DNA of 64,000 nt from Ascaphus truei (lineage: Eukaryota; Chordata; Amphibia; Anura; Ascaphidae), in the NCBI GenBank assembly GCA_036426205.1, contig WSYH01000659.1, positions 114,188 to 178,187 on the forward strand, read 5' to 3'. Shown here one piece after another: positions 10,528-21,987 of the stretch (positions are counted from its first letter, which is position 1; each line of letters begins with the position of its first letter). Made by a program: the position numbers and the translations under genes. The notes beneath the pieces were generated by a model. It saw only the letters and a list, made by a program, of their open reading frames with translations, had not been told where the DNA came from and did not search any database.

Positions 10528-11092
10528 TGGAAAAAAAACGGAGCACCAGTGCGTAAAAAACAAACAATCACGAGGGGACCCCAATAAGAAAAATATTTAT
10601 TATAGTTTCATGGACCAAGAGATGAAAATCAAAACGCACCACCTACGCGTTTCACGCCACAAAGCGCTTTATCAAGGTGTATTCGTATGTTCGGCTTATT
10701 ACTCTATTCCTTCCAACTCTAAGCACTGTTAACTGAACAGCAAGTACAGTACTGTGTGTCTATACCTCTATTCCCTCCCACAGGGAATGGCCACTGTAGG
10801 GTACGATTGGTAGTCTCTGCCCGGACTTTCTGGTGATGTGAAGATAGTGTAATAGGTGCATGCAGAAGACAATAGAATTTTAATTAATAGAACTCAACAC
10901 TAGACAATAGAACTCAATTAAAACCAAGAACCTCAAGGTTGATCACCTTGATAAAGCTCTTTTTAGGGTGCATTTTTTTTTATCTCTTGGTCCATGAGAT
11001 TAAAATAAATATTTTTCTTATTGGGGTGGTCACCTCGTGATTGTTTGTTTTTTACATGTTTGTGCTCCGTTTTCTCACCTCTTTACCCTGGT
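10512..11092. mobile_element. Long inverted-repeat element with ribozyme-like motif
   Basis: The left arm (about 10512-10678) and right arm (about 10949-11092) are inverted copies. For example, CAAACAATCACGAGG and CCAATAAGAAAAATATTTAT at the left pair with the matching blocks at 10990-11050. The loop is about 270 bp. At the inner end of the left arm, on the minus strand, is a TTGATAA - GCGC/GCGT stem - GAAACGCGTA motif; a decayed version (TTGATAAAGCTC) sits at the inner end of the right arm on the plus strand. Inverted partial copies with hammerhead-type motifs are known from Penelope-like elements, so that class is my leading guess. No coding sequence is present. Confidence 0.55.
10636..10680 (-). 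ncRNA. Hammerhead-ribozyme-like motif (U3/A8 form)
   Basis: On the minus strand: stem I strand CACC, core TTGATAA, one extra A, stem II GCGC-N6-GCGT, GAAA, then CGCGTA and GGTG, which pairs perfectly with CACC. It matches the hammerhead order (core, stem II, GAAA, tiny stem III, NUH, stem I) except for the extra A and for T/A in place of C3/G8. Self-cleavage is unproven. Confidence 0.4.
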
Positions 11093-11094
11093 AA

Positions 11095-12036
11095 TATAAT
11101 TACCTAGTATGCCCAACCAGGAACCCGGGTTGAGCTGGTTCCATGGGGAGGTAAGGGAGTAAACCCTAAAAGGGTGCTTCAAATTGATGTTTGCTGAAGA
11201 CCGTTATCACAGTCTTCAAGGCTTTTATGCCGCATTAAAGTTTTTTTGTTGCACGCCGCCGCCAGCCTGGTATTTTTCACTGCAGTGCTCCAACATCTCC
11301 CCCTTCCTCTTCACTTACCTGGTTCCATGGGGAGGCTGGAGAAAATGGAGGGTGGGGATGGGCAGTCCTCCTATCTGGGAGACGTTGGTCCGAAAAGTGG
11401 ACCCATCGTCTGCCCAGACAGAGAGGCACCCATCTTCCCCGGAGATAGCGAACTGGCACTGAGAAAAGGGGGAGGAAGGCGCTGCTCTCATTGGTCGGTT
11501 CGTTATTCCAGCCCTCCTTGCCTCAGCCTCCCTGTCACACCCCCAGTCTGGATTGGCCAACAAAGGAGCAATTGGTAGGTTTCATAAAGTCAACAAGTGC
11601 ACCAACTATACCCTCTCACGGTGGGCAGTGCTGTCACACATTTTGGGGTGGGTTGACTCCTGTGGACACCAGGGTGGTTAGGTGCCCAGGGCACCTCAGT
11701 ACATTGGGGAAGACCCTACCAGGGTGTTGACAAAGAGGTTGAACAGTGGGGTACAGTGTGGGGCTAAGCCGTGCGAGGTCTGTGTTATATATGCGGTATG
11801 GTAGTCTAACTTGCATGTAGTAAATCTGTTATTATATACATCTGTGAGTACTTATTGTATTGGGTTCTGTGAAGGGCACTCTCCTGATCCTTCGCAGGTG
11901 GAGGCGCTGTCACCGGACGATCCAGGTACACCCCAGGCTCCCTGGAGCGGAGGTTCAGGCCTCCTGTGAGCCGCAGGCACCACATACACTCAGTAGCCAC
12001 CACATCTTCCAGAGGATGGGGGAAACAGAGCTACAT

Positions 12037-12087
<51 letters not shown>

Positions 12088-12495
12088 TGCGTGTGTGTGA
12101 AAAACTGTACATAATACCGCACTCCTCCCTATAGAAGTTTGCTGCAGGTAAAAAGATAGGCCTTAACATTTGGGCGGGAAAAAGAACGATTCCTGCGCTC
12201 CTACCAATTAGCTAAGATAAAATAATAATCTCATGACAAAGGGTATTTTGTGAAACCTTTGGCCAAAGCATTTGTAAGCCTGCATGCCCCGCCAAGTCAT
12301 AACCGTAATGCAGGTACCTACACTATATATATGTAATAGTTGTCCCATGGACTGGTGAAAAAAGTTTAAAAGCCCTGAAGGGGTTAAATAAAGCATGAGT
12401 GGGCCAAAATTCCTCCCCAACGATGTGAGAGACTGATAAATTCATACAGAAAATGATTACTTCAAGTTATTGCTGCTAAAGGTGGTTCTACAAGC
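11095..12495. other. Mostly unassigned; contains a GT microsatellite
   Basis: No family termini are recognised. Open frames at 11184-11578 are short and overlap on both strands, without motifs. The only clear feature is the GT/GC dinucleotide run at 12037-12098. Confidence 0.4.
12037..12098. repeat. (GT)n with (GTGC)n microsatellite
   Basis: About 16 GT dinucleotides are followed by about five GTGC tetranucleotides and a few further GT. This is an alternating purine-pyrimidine tract. Confidence 0.97.
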
Positions 12496-12584
12496 TATTG
12501 AATCATAAGGTGTACTTAGTTTTTCACACATGGCTTCTCCATTTTGGCTTTATTTTTGTTAAATAAATCATGACACAGTGTAAT
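12495..12584 (+). mobile_element. Older repeat, left part, split by CR1
   Basis: The sequence from TTGAATCATAAGGTGTACTT to CATGACACAGTGTAAT continues, in the right register, at 16364 (ATATGTCATGTGTTG). Both sides contain a GTGTACTT-N-TTTTTCACAC phrase. It appears to be one older dispersed repeat interrupted by the CR1 insertion. A fragment of the same phrase recurs near 42.55 kb. Confidence 0.6.
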
Positions 12585-13137
12585 GGGGACTCAGGATGCT
12601 CAGATGCAAAGAAAGATTGTGGTGGTAGGGGACTCCATTATTAGGAAGGTAGATAGGGCAATCTGTTGCCGGGACCGCATGAACCGAACAGTTTGTTGTC
12701 TCCCGGGTGCTCGGGTTCGGCACATTGCGGATTGGGTAGACAGATTGTTGGGGGGGGGGGCTGGGATTGACCCGGTGGTCTTGGTACATGTTGGCACCAA
12801 TGACAAAGTTAGAGAAAGATGGAGGGTCCTAAAAAATGATTACAGGGATTTAGGCCAAAAGCTTAAGGCATGGACCTCCAAGGTAGTATTTTCTGAAATA
12901 CTACCAGTGCCATGCGCCATGCCATGCGCCACCGCAGGGAGACAGTCAGAGATCAGGGAGGTTAATGCATGGCTAAGAAAGTGGTGTAGGAAGGAGGGGT
13001 TTGGGTTTTTAGAGCACTGGGACTCCTTTTCTGAGAGGTGCCATCTATATTCTAGGGACGGATTGCACCTCAATGAAGAGGGATCTTCTGTGCTAGGGGG
13101 GAGAATGCTAAAAAGGTTGGAGGAGATTTTAAACTAG
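12583..13137 (+). pseudogene. CR1 ORF1 esterase domain (5'-truncated)
   Basis: The frame is 184 codons. It resembles the SGNH-hydrolase (esterase) domain found in ORF1 of CR1-like LINEs. Block I is GDSIIRK (nucleophile Ser, about residues 17-19), block III is VHVGTND (about 68-74), and block V is SRDGLHLNEEGSS near residue 160 with the catalytic Asp and His. ORF1 esterases are thought to aid membrane or RNP interactions; that role is established for the family only in outline. The PHD-like N-terminal part of complete ORF1s is absent. The apparent start codon is fortuitous, since its A and T lie in the pre-insertion flank. The frame itself is intact, unlike ORF2. Confidence 0.88.
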
Positions 13138-13214
13138 GATAGAGGGGGGAGAGGAATGAAACAGATAATGAACTAAATGGAATAGATGAGGATACAAGGT
13201 GGTATGGAGGTAGA

Positions 13215-16127
13215 ATGGGGGCAAGTGCAAGTTTGACAAGCAGTGAGATACCCATAGTAAATAGAGATAATACTAGAAAACTTCTAAAGACTAAACCAAG
13301 TGGGAGCAGAAAGGAAGGAGCAGATAAGATAATAGTACAGGCTGAAAAAAAACTGAAATGCATGCTTGCTAATGCAAGAAGCCTGACAGATAAAATGGGG
13401 GAGCTTGAATTATTAGCTACAAGGGAGCAGTATGATATCATAGGCATTACTGAAACATGGTGGGATGAAACTCATGACTGGACAGTTAATTGAAAGGGGT
13501 ATTCTCTTTTTCGGAAGGATCGAACAAATAGAAGGGGAGGTGGAGTATGTCTATATGTTAAATCAGATCTAAAATCTATTATAAGGGATTATGTCTATGA
13601 AGGGAATGAGGAAAATGTAGAGACCTTGTGGATAGAAATTAGCAGTGGAGGTAAAAGTATAAAGAAAATGTTTGTGGGAATATGCTATAAACCACCAAAT
13701 ATCTGTGAGATTGAGGAAGCTAAAATACATTTGCAAATGGAGAAGGCATCAAAACTGGGTCATGTTTGCATAATGGGGGATTTTAATTATCCAGACATAG
13801 ACTGGGGCGATGAGATTAGCGTTACAACAAAAGGAAACAGGTTTTTGGGGGTGCTTAAAGATAATTATATGACCCAAATTATTGAGGAACCAACCAGGAG
13901 AGGGGCAGTTCTGGAATTGGTCATATCAAACAATGTAGAAGTAATAACAAATATTCAAGTCCTGGAACATTTGGGTAACAGTGATCATAACATGGTCTCA
14001 TTTGAAATAAATTATCAAAAAACAGATTACTTGGGTTCAACAAAGACTTTAAACTTTAGAAAGGCAGATTTTAATAAACTGAGGTCTAATCTAGTAGTAA
14101 TACAATGGGATGATGTTTTTGCAGGGAAAAATGTAGAAGATAAATGGGCAGTCTTTAAAACATTGTTAGAAAAGCACACTTATCAGTGTATACCCTTGCG
14201 TAATAAGTATAAAAGAAATAAGTCAAAACCAATGTGGCTAAAAAAACAGGTAGGGGAGGAAATGGACAAGAAGAGGAAGGCGTTTAGATTCTTTAAGTCA
14301 GAAGGGACAGAGACATCGTATCAGAATTATAAGGAATGTAACAAAAATTGCAAAAGGGCAATTAAATTAGCAAAAATGGATAATGAAAAAAGGATTGCAA
14401 TAGAAAGTAAGGTCAACCCTAAAAAGTTCTTTAAGTACCTTAATAACAAAAAAACGAGAAAAGAAAATATAGGACCCTTTCAGTGTGAGATGGGTAGGCA
14501 GATTATTGGAGATAAGGAAAAAGCAGAGGTATTAAACAAATTCTTTGCCTCTGTGTTTACCAGGGAAGAATCAAGTTCAATAGTAGCGCCACAGGAGGAA
14601 GCCACAACCTCCATATTAATGACCAATTGGTTAACTGAGGAAGAAGTTCATAAGCGACTTGAAAAAATTAAAGTAAATAAGGCACCTGGCCCCAATGGCA
14701 TACATCCAAGAGTTCTCAAGGAGTTAAACTCAGTAATAGCAAAACCATTATATATAATATTCAATGACTCCATTTCCACAGGCTCAGTACCACAAGATTG
14801 GCGTAAAGCAGATGTGGTGCCTATATTTAAAAAGGGAGCTAGATCACAACCGGGACATTACAGGCCTGACTTCAATAGTAGGGAAACTACTTGAAGGTTT
14901 AATACGGGATAATATTCAGGAATACCTAATGGAAAACAAAATTATTAGTAATAGTCAGCATGGATTTATGAAGGATAGATCTTGCCAAACTAACCTTATT
15001 TGTTTCTTTGAGGAGGTAAATAGGAATTTAGACCAGGGTAATGCAGTTGATGTGGTCTACTTAGATTTTGCAAAGGCTTTTGATACGGTTTCACACAAGA
15101 GGTTGGTGTACAAAATAAAAAAAATTGGACTCAGTAATAATATATGCACCTGGATTGAAAACTGGTTAAAGGACAGACAACAGAGGGTTGTCATAAATGG
15201 AACTTTTTTTAGGTTGGGCTAAAGTCGTGAGTGGAGTACCGCAAGGATCGGTAATGGGACCCCTGCTTTTTAACTTGTTTATTAATGACCTTGAGGTTGG
15301 GATCGAGAGCAAAGTCTCCATCTTTGCTGATGATACTAAATTGTGTAAGGTAATAGAATCAGAACAGAGAAGGACTTGGAGAGACTGGAAACGTGGGCAG
15401 GTAAATTGCAAATGAGGTTTAATACAGATAAATGTAAGGTTATGCATTTGGGATGCAAGAATAAAAAGGCGACTTACAAATTAAATGGAGATATATTGGG
15501 GAAATCCTTGATGGAGAAGGATTTAGGAGTGCTTGTAGACAGCAGGCTTAGCAATAGTGCCCAATGTCATGCAGTAGCTGCAAAGGCAAACAAGATCTTA
15601 TCTTGCATCAAACGGGCAATGGATGGAAGGGAAGTAAACATAATTATGCCCCTTTACAAAGCATTAGTAAGACCACACCTTGAATAGGAGTACAATTTTG
15701 GGCACCAATCCTAAGAAAAGACATTATGGAACTAGAGAGAGTGCAGAGAAGAGCTACCAAATTAATAAAGGGGATGGACATTCTAACTTATGAGGAGAGG
15801 CTAGCTAAATTAGATTTATTTACATTAGAAAAGAGGCGTCTAAGAGGGGATATGAAAACTATGTACAAATATATTCAGGGACAATACGAGGAGCTTTCAA
15901 AAGAACTATTCATCCCACGGGCAGTACAAAGGACTCGGGGCCATTCCTTATGGTTGGAGGAAAGTAAATTTCACCAGCAACAAAGGAAAGGGTTCTTTAC
16001 AGTAAGGGCAGTTAAAATGTGGAATTCATTACCCATGGAGACTGGGATGGCAGATACAATAGATTTGTTCAAAAAAAGGTTGGACATCTTTTTAGATAGG
16101 AAAAGTATACAGGGATATACCAAATAA
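13215..16127 (+). pseudogene. CR1 ORF2 (endonuclease-reverse transcriptase), broken
   Basis: The encoded polyprotein would nick target DNA and reverse-transcribe the element RNA. The AP-endonuclease begins with MLANARSL, then ITETWW, GDFNYPDIDW and GNSDHNMV. The reverse transcriptase shows KAPGPNGIHP, motif A YLDFAKAFDTVSH, motif B SGVPQGSVMGPLLFNLF and motif C FADDTKL. The C-terminal part has ERVQRRATKLI and KMWNSLP. Damage: a TGA stop at 13491-13493 inside the endonuclease; a frameshift near 14870, apparently a short deletion at a CCTG repeat; shifts in the T-run near 15205 and near 15375; and a 1-bp loss near 15685. All conserved blocks can still be read by changing frame, so the decay is moderate. 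Confidence 0.93.
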
Positions 16128-16335
16128 GTATACATGGGAAGGATGTTGATCCAGGAATTAATCCGACTGCCAATTCTTGGAGTCAGGAAGGAATTCATTT
16201 TTCCCCTTAATGGGGTTTTTTGTTTGCCTTCCTCTGGATCAATAAGTAAGTATAGATATAGGATAAAGTATCTGTTGTCTAAATTTAGCATAGGTTGAAC
16301 TTGATGGACGTACGTCTTTTTTCCACCTCATCTAC

Positions 16336-16366
16336 TATGTAACTATGTAACTATGTAACTATGTAA
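16336..16366 (+). repeat. CR1 3'-terminal (AACTATGT)n tail
   Basis: About three and a half copies of the octamer AACTATGT end the CR1. Short 8-bp terminal microsatellites are characteristic of CR1-clade LINEs, where they help prime target-primed reverse transcription. Confidence 0.93.
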
Positions 16367-16510
16367 TATGTCATGTGTTGTTGTTCATCTGAGGTTGTAT
16401 TTACCTCATTTTTAGACCTGCTAAGGAACAGGTGATGTTATTATGTCCTGATATGTAAAACCATAGAATTCAAAGAGGGTGTACTTTCTTTTTCACACGA
16501 CTGTATATAC
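16364..16510 (+). mobile_element. Older repeat, right part, split by CR1
   Basis: This continues the repeat at 12495-12584, with ATATGTCATGTGTTGTTG onward to GTGTACTTTCTTTTTCACAC. It contains GAATTCAAAGAGGGTGTACT near the end. The class is not assigned. Confidence 0.55.
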
Positions 16511-17950
16511 CACACGTGCGTGGAACCACACAATGGGACACAACTACAACAAGACTTTGTTATACAACAGATTTTATATACATTAACTGGGAAGCAGGGT
16601 CCTCGTGATCCTTAGAAACCGGATCACCACATACAGATCACAATACTTCTCAGTACGTTTCACATAAGAGCGGGTGTGTGTGTTAGTGTCAACTCAAGAA
16701 GCCTCCTAATCCTGGGTATTCAGGCCTATATTTGCGGTGCCGCCACACCGTTGGAGCTCGTGTTTGTAACCGGGTGTAGCTGGCATGTACTTCGCAAAGG
16801 TGGCTTCCTGTGACTACCGGCGGGTCCCCTCTGTTGGCGGCCTCTCCTCCTGACATCGGCTGCTCGGCCATTCGGCTCTTTAAGCTGCTCTTCGTCCTTT
16901 CATCAACTGCGCTCTCACTCGCGCGGGACGGTTGCAAGTTCTGTCCCACCAGTCGTTCTAGATCGAGCCCATGCAGATCTGTCCCCGTGTCATGGCCGCC
17001 CAACTTTTAAAGCTCCTCTGCCTCTTAGTCCCTCCTTCTTCAGCAGCCTCTCAACTGGCTCATCATAGTCACATGTCCATTGGGGAGGAACCTGCTAGGG
17101 GGCAGCGTGCATGTGTTGCTTGCCATACACAGGGGTTACATACATATATATATATACATAGTTACATACATATATATGCAAAGTGAAAAATACTTTTGTA
17201 TAACGTCGGACACCCAATTACTGCAAGATCCACAGACGCAATGCAAAGGACACCCAAGATGATAATCGAGTCTTAAAGTAGAGACACAGAATTTCCTCTA
17301 TCTCTGTTCCTTCTCACAGGGACTGTCCATTTTCTATACCACTACTCCTTGTGCTAACCCTCCCCCCTCCCCTCTGCTTTTCACTTTCCTCTCGGTCTGC
17401 CCCTGTCCCATCTTTGTTCCATATTCTTCAGGCTGTTACTGTCCCATTCTGTCCTTTAGACCTTGCCACCAATACCCCCTTCTTATCGTGACTGCCCCTT
17501 TTCCTCTGTCACTGCCTCCTGTCCTTAAAACCCTCACAGTGACTGTCCCTTTAGTCTGTCACTGTCCTCATGAATCTACTGTACCTATTCTCTCACCTCA
17601 GGCAGGGTCAGTTGATAACTAAGAAAACAAAAATCAATCTTATTGCCTCCTCTTTCCAGAGAAGCCGCAACGCCAGTGAAATCGTGTCCAGCAATGTCTA
17701 ATCTCCAAACCATTGTGGGTTTGGTCCAAGCTACAAGCCAAGCTTAACATGTCCAGGTTAGAGGTTACCCACATCTTAAAAACAGTGATCCCCGGCAGAG
17801 CTGCAAAGTAACATACTGTACACAAGTGTGTCATTGTGACACCGACACTTTCTAGGGAATCAGTGCGGTGACTCATTCCTCTTTACATGAGGCTGCAAAT
17901 AGCTGGTTATGTGGATAAATCACCAATGCCACCCAGTGATTTTACCAACG
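16511..17950. other. Unassigned; pyrimidine-rich 17.28-17.58 kb
   Basis: The section 17280-17580 is pyrimidine-rich and repeats degenerate phrases such as GACTGTCC, CACTGTCC and CTGTCCC, probably an old decayed tandem repeat. TA-rich simple sequence lies at 17143-17176. No gene is recognised; frames at 16689-17010 on both strands lack motifs. Confidence 0.4.
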
Positions 17951-17954
17951 GCAA

Positions 17955-18085
17955 TAAATTATTCTTACACAGTGCTGAGAATGTTGGGCAAGACACAGGC
18001 TCCACGTGTCACTGTTACAAAGAGCTTACAATCTATTTTTTGGGTGCTGAGATATATAGTGAGGTCCAAGGTCACACCGAGTTGT
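17955..18085 (-). mobile_element. SINE/L2-type tail fragment
   Basis: AAGAGCTTACAATCTATTTT is the complement of the shared ATTGTAAGCTC tail, followed on the right by GGTCACACCGAGTTG-like CORE remnants. The preceding GGCAATAAATTATTC fits an A/T-rich 3' end on the minus strand. It is old and diverged. Confidence 0.5.
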
Positions 18086-18177
18086 CCTTGGACTCCTACT
18101 TCAAGGTCAGTATCTTTTCCAGTAGGTACTTCTTTTTCCTACCCTTACTGTGGGTCTCTTCCAAGCATACGACTTTT

Positions 18178-18573
18178 TGAGAGCAATTCTTTTATTTGAC
18201 ATAGGATTGAAGCAGGGGGTCTCCGAAGCTGAACCCCCTTATATTCAGCTCTGGGGACCCCCTGCTTCCGGAGATAGACCTCGGTAGGGGGTGACGGTAT
18301 CCGCTCGGCTAGCAGGGTTCATGTAACGGCGGCTTTTCAAAGCTCCCGCACCCTGCGGGCCAATAAGAAGCCGCGATGCCATCAGGTTTGGCTTCCTATT
18401 GGCCCGCGTGACGCAGGAGTTTTAAACCCCAGCTAGAGCTGCTGCTGGAACCCCCTACGGATGCCTGTCTCTCTGGGTGCAGGGGTTCCCCGGAGCTGAA
18501 ATTAATGGGGTTCGGCTCCGGAGACCCCGTTTCAATAGTACGTTAAAAAAAATCGCCCCTTGGATTGCGCCAT
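18178..18573. mobile_element. T2-like MITE, about 395 bp, decayed ends
   Basis: It has the left block CATAGGATTGAAGCAGGGGG and the right block CCGGAGACCCCGTTTCAATA, with inverted-repeat interior GAAGCC...GGCTTCCTATTGG. The right end TTGGATTGCGCCATC matches family termini; the left terminus (GAGCAATTC) and the TTAA target are eroded. Confidence 0.75.
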
Positions 18574-18574
18574 C

Positions 18575-19680
18575 AAAACTAATGTTGAAAGTTACCCCAA
18601 ACAACCCAGTTTATTGCCTATGCGATTGGTCCGTAATAATTATTGCCTATGGGCAATAATGTTGTGCGTCTTTATAGAAGGAAAGTGGAGTGCTAGTGTG
18701 GGTTTTGTTACCCAGGGTATATAATATATATATATATTTATTATCCAGGTATTTATTATAATATAAATAATAGATCCCAGATCACATTAGGATAAAAAAA
18801 AAAAAACAATACAGAAGACCAAACAGCTGATCTCCTGCTTTGAATGTCGAAACGACTATATGAATAGGAAGAAAGTAGAGACAGTCACACAGCACCACAC
18901 GATTAAACTCAAGAAGCAGTGTCAATATGAAAGGGTGCACAGGGGCGGGGGACAGGAACCCACAAAGTCCCCAAAAATATAGATTAGGAAAAATAGCACG
19001 GTTGTAAAGAGAACACACGAAAACAAGAAATTGCTGTTGCTTAGATCTTATTGGGAATGGATTTGTGGATAAACACCACACAGAAATAGTGGCCCCGATG
19101 TTACAGGGCCGTCTCCGATCACTCCTTGGCGACTCAGGGACATCGTGCTATAGCCGCACATATTGATATTTAGTCTGACCTTCCCGGCCTGTTTTACCCA
19201 ATGCAGAAACCCAGAGACAAAATACTAACAGTGTGAGCCGCCCGGCACAGCGAGGGTCAGCCCCAGGACGCAGAACGATGAACACAGTCCATTGATACTT
19301 CATTACGAGCGGCCCTGTCACAGAAGGTGGTCTCGCGCTGTGTGTTGCTCTTTCTCCACTGCCCGGCAGAACCTGTGCATGTGCGAGATTCCATGTAAAC
19401 ATCGGCGTGTTCAGGAGGCCCGCTGTGCTGTGAGCATAACAGGTCCGAATGGTTACTCGGCAGTGTTGTATATTTGTTGGTGCGGGGATAAGTATGATTG
19501 GCAGCTGTCACTAGATCATGCTTGCGGCTCAGCTGTAGGTTTCTGTAAACTGTAGTAAAAGTGCATTGACTTAAAACTGATGTGAAGGCAGATTGTAGTA
19601 ATACTCAGTCTGTAAATGTCCAGCATTTATGTTTTGCATTTTAGGCTTTAAGCCCTTCATTGACAGAGGTGCCTGCAATT
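18575..19680. other. No recognisable feature beyond AT-rich DNA
   Basis: A TA-rich simple tract lies at 18718-18775 and an A-run at 18796-18808. Otherwise I see no family termini. Frames at 19148-19555 on both strands are uninformative. Confidence 0.4.
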
Positions 19681-19685
19681 CACAA

Positions 19686-19758
19686 AGTACATACACACAC
19701 AGACACACATATATACACACACACACAGACACACATATATACACACACACACAGACAC

Positions 19759-19801
<43 letters not shown>
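19686..19801. repeat. (CA)n compound repeat with 27-bp units
   Basis: Three copies of a roughly 27-bp unit (ACACACACACAGACACACAT plus ATATAC) run into an uninterrupted (AC)n of about 20 dinucleotides. Confidence 0.95.
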
Positions 19802-19802
<1 letters not shown>

Positions 19803-20177
19803 TACAGTATATAGGCACCTCTGCTGGTGTTTTGGTTGTAAAAAAAAATAATAAATGGGAATTTTGTATTGCTTGAACTCGATTGATTTAGGATTTTTTT
19901 TTACCCATTTCAGATGGAAAAACTATAATCAGGGAACTTTCATCAAACTTTTTTTTCTAAATGTTTGCAGGTCTTTTGTTTGTCAGCGCGACAGTTCACC
20001 AAGTTTTGTTACAAACAAACAAAAGAAACCGGGAATGATTATTTCATGGGTTTTGATTCGAATTTTGAAAACACGCTAATGTATTTGGTTATTATGGAAA
20101 GAATAAATGTTTTTAAATAATTAAAAAATGTTCATACTGGTCCGATTTGCCACCTGCGCTTATATTTGCCCCTTTAA

Positions 20178-20354
20178 CCCTTTGAGTGCCGTCGGGTTCC
20201 GCAACACCAGCGTGATACGACCCCTCCGCCACTCGCCATCAGCGACACACAGAACGTGATTTCCCCGGGGAAAAAACAGCAAGAACTTGATGATGTAGCC
20301 ACTGGTGCCCTTTGCGTGCCAGGCCCCACTGACGTCTCAAGGGCGCCCAAAGGG
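20178..20354. mobile_element. piggyBac-like MITE, 177 bp, TTAA TSD
   Basis: TTAA at 20174-20177 and 20355-20358 flanks termini CCCTTTGAGTGCC and GGGCGCCCAAAGGG, an imperfect 13-bp inverted repeat. A TTAA target with CCCT-type ends is the piggyBac hallmark. The interior is GC-rich without an open frame. Confidence 0.72.
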
Positions 20355-20373
20355 TTAATATCAAATAATACAA

Positions 20374-20570
20374 TTAGATTGTAAGCTCTTCGGGAGCAGG
20401 GACTCCTTTTCCTAAATGGTACTTTTGTGTCTGAAGCCCTTCTTCCCATTATGTGTTATTTATATTATTTGCTGTTTATATGATTATGTCCTGTGTATTA
20501 CTGCTGTAAAGCGCAATGTACATTAATGGCGCTACATAAAGACATACATACATACATACATACATACAAA
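20374..20570 (+). mobile_element. SINE/L2-type tail with (CATA)n end
   Basis: The copy starts at TTAGATTGTAAGCTCTTCGG, passes GGGACTCCTTTTCCTAAATG and TTACTGCTGTAAAGCGC, and ends in ATTAATGGCGCTACATAAAG plus a CATACATA microsatellite. The copy at 34.07-34.26 kb is very similar along its full length, so this is a genuine family. No head region is visible. Confidence 0.7.
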
Positions 20571-21328
20571 TAACTAATGCCTTTATGCCCCATTTTATCC
20601 CCAAATCCTCGTGCAGGATATTTTGAGCCATATATCCCACTGTTAAAAGTCTTAGGTACAAAATAACAATATCGGAGACAAGGCAGGCTCCTGTCCGCAC
20701 ACCTCGGAAAGAGCTCGTAAAACAGCAGGTCGGAACTTGGCTTCGGCGCAAAGTAGACCAAAAAAAAAAAAAGAGAAGAAATCGGCTGGAAGACCCCAAT
20801 TGGAAAACACGCACGTGTGAAGGCGAAATCCCACCCAAAGCCTTGGAAATGATGCCAACTCAACGCGTTGAACTGGAAAGAGGCCAGGACAGAACACTGA
20901 ATGTTCTTTTGAAGGAAAACCCATAAACGGTTCAAACAATGAGTCAATACGTGCTTTTTATGTCCCCCAATGGCTAAGCATAGATTATTTGTACTTGGCC
21001 TCAGAGCAGATACATGAATTCCTTCAAAAGGTTGCAGAGCAGAAGGTGGAACGAGAGTCAACATACAACGGTGGATGGAAACGTCCTATTCTTACCACGG
21101 GTTAGGTGGGAGACTAGTGTACCCGCTCTGGGGTTTGTCTTGGCTTTCGTTTGGAAAAATAACACAGGAAACCCTCATATGTTATATTACTGGAACTCCA
21201 GGCCAGGAGTGTTACAGTAATTATGGGACGCCAGTTTGGTGACGTTTCAGGAAAAAAACTGGGCTGGAAGAAATCTCCTTGCATAAATATTATGTATATA
21301 TGTATATCTTTATTTATATTGCGCTGCT
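20571..21328. other. No recognisable feature
   Basis: A poly(A) run lies at 20761-20772. Overlapping minus-strand frames at 20498-21064 (up to 188 codons) show no domain or codon pattern that I recognise, and I do not call a gene. Confidence 0.4.
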
Positions 21329-21336
21329 GCAACAAG

Positions 21337-21987
21337 TAGGGTTGCCAGGTGTCCAATATTGACCCGGACTATCCTGTATTTGGACATTTTGTCCAGTAAA
21401 AAATTAGATGTACTGTAGTACTGGGCATGTGTGTGTATACCGGTATTACCTCTCTGGGCGTGTATGTGTATACAGGTATTACCTCTCTGGGCGTGTATGT
21501 GTATACCGGTATTACCTCTCTGGGCGCGTATGTGTATACTGGTATTACCTCTCTGGGCGTGTATGTGTATATCGGTATTACCTCTCTGGGTGTGTATGTG
21601 TATACCCGTATTACCTCTCTGGGCGTGTATGTGTATACCGGTATTACCTCTCTGGGCGTGTATGTGTATACCGGTATTACCTCTCTGGACATGTATGTGT
21701 ATACCGGTATTACCTCTCTGGACATAGTGACCTGACCGGGTTGGGGGGGGCTGCGGGATTTCCCGAGCAGGGAGAGAGCAGGGCTTTTGCTAGGGGGCTG
21801 GGTAGCTTCCTCCATCCAGATTGGCTGAATTACCCAGCAGCAGCCAATCAGAATGAGGTGTCAGGAGCCTGGAGTTGGGGCCAAGGAGAGAAGGAAACAG
21901 CATGGAGTGGAGAGAGGTGTGTGTCGAGCGCGTCGCACCTTTCACCATTGTGTCCAGTATTTTTGGAGAAGCTACCTGTCAACCCTA
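21337..21987. mobile_element. hAT MITE, 651 bp, perfect 8-bp TSD
   Basis: The direct repeat GCAACAAG flanks the element at 21329-21336 and 21988-21995. The termini are TAGGGTTGCCAGGTG and GCTACCTGTCAACCCTA. The inner sides also pair (GTGTCCAATATT and CCAGTATTTTTGG). About half of the element is a 33-bp VNTR (21428-21726). No transposase is encoded. The hAT assignment rests on the 8-bp duplication. Confidence 0.88.
21428..21726. repeat. 33-bp VNTR inside a hAT MITE
   Basis: About nine units of GCGTGTATGTGTATACCGGT then ATTACCTCTCTGG run head to tail with few differences. The period is 11 codons, so frames on both strands read an 11-residue repeat (for example VYVYTGITSLG). I consider these non-coding. 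Confidence 0.95.

Larger units (their letters stand above)
12585..16366 (+). mobile_element. CR1-clade LINE, nearly full length, inactive
   Basis: This non-LTR retrotransposon of the CR1 clade contains an ORF1 esterase domain (12583-13137), an ORF2 with endonuclease and reverse transcriptase (13215-16127), a 3' UTR and an 8-bp tail repeat. It is 5'-truncated, lacking anything before the esterase, and the first ATG is formed partly by host flank. ORF2 has one in-frame stop and at least four frameshifts, so it is dead. The older repeat at 12495-12584 resumes at 16364. This defines the insertion point, with at most a few bases (GTAAT) duplicated, as usual for CR1. Confidence 0.95.

Noticed and set aside
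20498..21064. 188-codon minus-strand frame
   Set aside because: It partly translates a CATA microsatellite and poly(A) and has no domain; overlapping frames on the same strand are equally open.
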